Assembly: GCA_011033025.1 (NCBI GenBank)
Contig: WFMF01000169.1
Span: 1 to 64,000 of the forward strand
Direction: 5' to 3'
DNA from: Beroe forskalii
Lineage: Eukaryota > Ctenophora > Nuda > Beroida > Beroidae
DNA length: 64,000 nt
The notes beneath the pieces are model-generated. The model saw only the letters and a list, made by a program, of their open reading frames with translations, searched no databases and was not told the DNA's origin. The translations under genes and the position numbers were made by a program. Below are positions 59,860 through 64,000 of the stretch, one piece after another; position 1 is the first letter of the stretch; each line of letters opens with the position of its first letter.

Positions 59860-60204
59860 TCAGTATAATTTGCTGTAAAATTCTTTAATTATGCTTAACT
59901 CTAATAAGCCGTCCTCCACCCGTCTGTATTCACATAAATACCATCCTTTCACTATAGCACCTGACGTTTTATTAGTTATATTCATTATGTTTAATAGTCC
60001 CCTTCTAGCATGCTTGACATCCTCAATACGCCCTAGTTTGCCGAATAGGCCCCGTGACAGGCGAATATAAAGTGGTTTGCTGCCTCCGTCCGCATGGCAG
60101 ACAGTTCTGTCGAGTTTTTGTTCTTTGGTAGTAGATGAGGCCCTCTGAATTCTTACCATCCTCGGCTCACGTTTTGAAATGTATTGGTTCATGAAGGATA
60201 TCAC
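59860..60204 (-). CDS. Unrecognised 114-codon ORF
   Basis: It opens MISFMNQYISKREPRMVRIQ and ends LLELSIIKEFYSKLY before a stop. It is rich in Arg/Lys with mixed hydrophobics (KPLYIRLSRGLFGKLGRIED), which is more protein-like than other ORFs nearby. It could be a single-exon gene, a terminal exon or a retroelement relic. No domain recognised. Confidence 0.3.
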   Translation of the reverse strand: MISFMNQYISKREPRMVRIQRASSTTKEQKLDRTVCHADGGSKPLYIRLSRGLFGKLGRIEDVKHARRGLLNIMNITNKTSGAIVKGWYLCEYRRVEDGLLELSIIKEFYSKLY

Positions 60205-61289
60205 CGTACCTGTTTTTACTAACGAGTTGACAAGTCAGATAGCTCACACAGCCACACGGTGATCGAACATTCGAACATTCGTCCAAATAGCTCTTTTGAG
60301 GCGTTGGACAAGTATATAATCGACTGGGGAATTTGGTTTCTTATATTGAAATAAAATTTCCGCCCGTTCTGACTATTTTGGGGTACTTTCTGTCTTTTTT
60401 CTGTTTCTGATACCTATATAATACCGAAAAGTCCACCGGGACTGATAGATGGATTGTTCCAGCGATGATTTTACAGCAGAGCTTTGATTCAACTGATACG
60501 GTAACCACTAGGTTAAGTTACGATATCATTAATGACAATATATACCTATCAGTTGTGCGACGTAGCGTCTACAAGATAATTAAAGGCTGTGCAGGAAAGT
60601 AGGCAGCTGGGTGTCACCAGTTGCCCATGCTAGACCCCGGGGATGACGTCACTTCACTTTAGTACTAGGTGTAGGGGCAATACAGGCACTCACCCTGCAT
60701 CATCCAATATACAAGGGGGTATACCCATGTGTATATGGTCTAAATGGGTAGAAGGGCAGCTCTGGCATTAATAATAGTGGCTTCCACCAATAGTCGTAGT
60801 TGTCGTGGAAATAGTGGCTTTGAGACACTGTTTCCACCTAATTCTCTGGACTCTGGACTCTGTTGGCCTGGAGCAGTAGTTATTCTTCACGCTTTCAGTA
60901 ACTTTGGGCTTTCGACAGTAGTCCTAGTTGTGGTGGTTTTGTTTGATCCCTCATCTGATTGTTGAGAGAAAAATCGGCCCAGGAAATTTCCAGCCTACCC
61001 AGAATAAGAGAATAACAGTTATAACGAAGATATTTAATTTTGGGTGAGGAAATTGGAAATTAGTGAAATCTTTAGTGAGTGGTGTTAATTATGCATTGTG
61101 TGCGAATCAATAAATAGTCATTACTGATTAAGCTATTTCTTGTTTACGTTTAAATAATCGCGTCTCTACCGAGCTTAATTATTATCGGGAATTGCTTTAA
61201 TGCAGGTGCAGTGCTGTCAAAGTTTCGAATTTAATTTTTCAATTGTCTTATTTCCTTTTTTTCACTTTTTCAGAAAACTTTTCCGGTAA
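60205..61289. other. No gene recognised
   Basis: The ORF at 60744-60965 has no recognisable features and an improbable hydrophobic repeat. Confidence 0.35.
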
Positions 61290-61440
61290 TTGTTTAACCG
61301 GCCACAAAAGACGATCATAATTATATTAAGCCAAGTTATAAAATTTCATTTGACCTCAATTAATCGACCTTTGACTGAACCGGTCCCACTTTAACCGAAA
61401 TTTTAACCGGCCCTTTGGAGTAGTCCGATATTTGTCCGAC
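61290..61440. mobile_element. Fragment related to the 31993-32383 MITE
   Basis: AACCGGCC, AAATTTCATTTGACCT and AACCGGCCCTTTGG occur in the same order as in the interior of the element at 31993-32383. Terminal repeats are missing. Confidence 0.5.
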
Positions 61441-64000
61441 GGACACATGCACGAAAATTCCATAACAATTTCTTCATTTGTTCAAACTAAGAGAAACTCA
61501 TTAGGGGAACTCATTGTAGGAAACAGACACTTGCTTTTTCCGAATAACGCATAACTCACAGCCACAGAGCCACTGCTTCTGCATTTGGGCAGTAGAGAGA
61601 CCCCTGGGCATCATGGTTGGAGTGGTCAGTGTCAGGGGTTGCAAACTGCGGTGATACTCGTTCATTGGCAGTAAAAGCAGCCAGCTGGATCAAACCCTCG
61701 AGATCAAACCCTCAAGATTATTCCCTTATTAAGTTATTTTAAGCTTTTTAGGGCGCTTTTTCGTCTTGTTGTCAAATGCTTTCTTCTCTTCACTCTTATT
61801 CCTGTTTCGTCTTGACCATGATACTCAGATGTGAGAAGAGACCTCTTATTCACATTGACACATTAACCGGGAATAATTTTCAATTGACGTTGTGTCCTAA
61901 ATTCTGAATTCTCAAGCCCATCAGAGACAATTTCAATGCTTGTCTAAGCAGGAATACTTTGATAGCACCTATTAACTACTCTGTCGCTATTAATGAACTG
62001 TGCCAGGCATTTGTATGTCTCTGGGCTTCAGTAACGTGAATATCACTTTACACCTGAACATAATTTCCTGTGGCAAATTTGTTTTCAATAGATGACAACT
62101 CGCAGTTCTGTACTTCTGTTCAGATTCGCGGCTCCTGCAAGACGTCTCAAGCAGGGGGGGGGGGGGTGTTTTGCCTAAAAATTTGCCGAATTTAAAGCAA
62201 GATGGATTAGCCCGAATTGAGATGGATTTACCCGGTTTAATTCATTGATGAGATAGATTGCTTTCCTGCTCAACATATGTTCTTTTAATCACAGCCATCT
62301 CAAATCTCGATGATTTATGGAATGCATATAATAAATCACATCATGAATACGCGGATAGGAAATATTTTCAAGGACAAGTTTTCTTAGTTTATTGTTTCGC
62401 CAATAAGTGAAATTAGTAATTACAATAATCTGAAATATATTTTAGAAATATTGAGATGTGGAAAACTCCCCCCCCCCCCCCCCGATAATAGTAAACTTTT
62501 CGTCAATTCGAAACTTCTATCCCAGATATCTTGGCTAGGTACGCTTCCTATCATCAGATATTGCCTGGCAACTTCACACTGAACTAACGTGACAATGTTC
62601 GTCAACGAATTCCTTACCAAACTCCTTTTGGTACTCTGCCATAATTTTTATTCCTCCCGAAACTTCGGAAGTCTCAACGTTTCTCCCAAGTATCACTATC
62701 GTTCATACCTGTTCTTTCCACGATAAAATAATGATAAATATCTCATTGATAAGCGCATTTTCCTTTAACTTCAATTGACAACATTTAGCATTTTGTACCA
62801 TGATATAAGCATCGATTTATTTAGCTTTGATAAGTATAATTTCCTGCTTTTGTTGAATCTTTATGCTTTCCTCCAGCCTGAGAATTTCAGCTCAATCAGT
62901 TCGGAGCGCCTCAATCATGTTCCAAGTCATCTTGCTTGCACCCCTTGTAGGTCTTGCTACTGATTAATAATAACAGCAACACAATATATCCTATTTCACA
63001 TAAATCATGTCTGGAGCGTACAATACACCCACTACCATAGTAAGTATAGTGCACTGCCCACTTTATATTGAGCCTGGTCATCACGATGGAGCAACAATTC
63101 AATCGCTTCATGTGCCAAGGGATGATATTAAAGGGCGAGGAATGGCTACCCCGCCATTATTATCATTATTATTATTATCGTTGTACACTGAACCCTGTTC
63201 ATTCCCCATCATGATATGACAGGCTGAGCAGTGAGGTACCTTCATATGCAGTAGGTGGTTGAAATGGCGATGCCATTGTTAAGGTTTGAAATGTTCAACT
63301 GATGACCGAGAACTACGTACGTTTTGTTGGCGGCAGATCTAAATGTGACACACGAAGCTTGCTTTGACTCTGAGCAGTCAGCAATGAGTAGTCAGCATAC
63401 TCATTCGAGCGTAAAGTTTCTCTTTATAAGTGTACGTGTGTGTCAAACCACGACGTATGCATGTCTTTTATCTCTCATATTTATTATCGTGTTGCTTTGT
63501 TGTTGTTGTTGTAGCAACCTTTTCTACTCCCCACCAGTCATAAGCCGTATTCAGGTGGAGGTGAGGGTGCGTTCATCTGGAAATACCTGCCATAGTTTTT
63601 GTTCTTCACGAAAGATGGACGGTGAAGTCTGACATCATTTTCTTGGTTTTCAGTTGTGAATCGTTGCACCTATTCCTTCTTCACGCGCATATCCGACCTG
63701 CATAGCACAGGACATGAAGCCTTTAATATCTACCGTTATATAACGTTTGCAAAACACAACAAAGACGACGCCAGGGCGGGGTATTGAGGTTACAACCGGA
63801 AAATAGCCGGTGTCACGCCGTAAATAGCCCACTTTAAGTCGTGCTTATGACGTCACTAGAGCCCAGCTCAACCGATCATTATTCGTAACTAATAATGTTT
63901 AGCAGCGGATTTTACCTTGGGTGTTGTAATTGTAAGATGGGAGTTTAGAGTGGTGTCCGGGTGCACCGTATCTTCGGATTTTCCGTCTTTAGATGCAGCC
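61441..64000. other. No supported gene; homopolymer tracts
   Basis: Contains a G-tract at 62154-62166, a C-tract at 62467-62483 and a TTA/TCA microsatellite near 63158-63180. ATG at 63007 followed by 11 codons and a GTAAGTATAG donor could be a first exon, but nothing supports it further. Confidence 0.35.

Noticed and set aside
62420-62645. Minus-strand ORF with a Gly run and a possible start exon MAEYQKEF
   Set aside because: The Gly run comes from the poly-C tract, and the short exon has no partner.

Overview
This is animal nuclear DNA: AT-rich, with split genes, GT-AG introns and dense interspersed repeats. The genes are ordinary metazoan ones. The repeat content (an RLE-type non-LTR retrotransposon family, a Helitron-like helicase, many small TIR/foldback elements, a tRNA-like SINE) suggests a marine invertebrate. 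I cannot name the clade from sequence alone.

The first half carries five small genes head to tail on the + strand: PCNP (3.4-7.6 kb), an unrecognised three-exon gene (11.8-13.3 kb), MPHOSPH6 (14.3-16.6 kb), URM1 (17.6-18.3 kb) and MTFMT (18.9 to about 31 kb). Most were assembled here exon by exon from matching splice phases and family motifs, because single ORFs cover only pieces of them. Their roles are separate (nuclear PEST protein, exosome cofactor, ubiquitin-like sulfur carrier, mitochondrial initiator-tRNA formylation), so they are neighbours and not a pathway.

MTFMT holds the most striking structure. Its third exon is preceded by about 32 tandem copies of a roughly 49-bp unit. Each copy contains the intron's pyrimidine tract, the acceptor AG and the first 27 or so bases of the exon. 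A 49-bp tandem array also begins just after the predicted donor of MTFMT exon 4. Far downstream (56.3-56.7 kb) an exon-like ORF ends in a 40-bp array that repeats its last exon bases plus a GTAAGT donor eight times. The window thus shows minisatellites at both acceptor and donor sides of splice junctions.

The last long MTFMT intron (21,985-30,630) contains a direct duplication with two copies of a minus-strand LRAT-like gene. Copy A is split by a TIR transposon at a TA target. Copy B preserves the empty site but is frameshifted. From 32.5 to 51.8 kb there is a tandem duplication of a non-coding block. Each unit has its own retrotransposon insertion with target-site duplications, at a place where the other unit is empty. 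The first unit also holds a 3.2-kb element with very long inverted repeats around a decayed Helitron-type PIF1 helicase. From 51.8 to 64 kb there are foldback repeats, possible Helitron 3' ends, a few candidate exons and long stretches where I see nothing.
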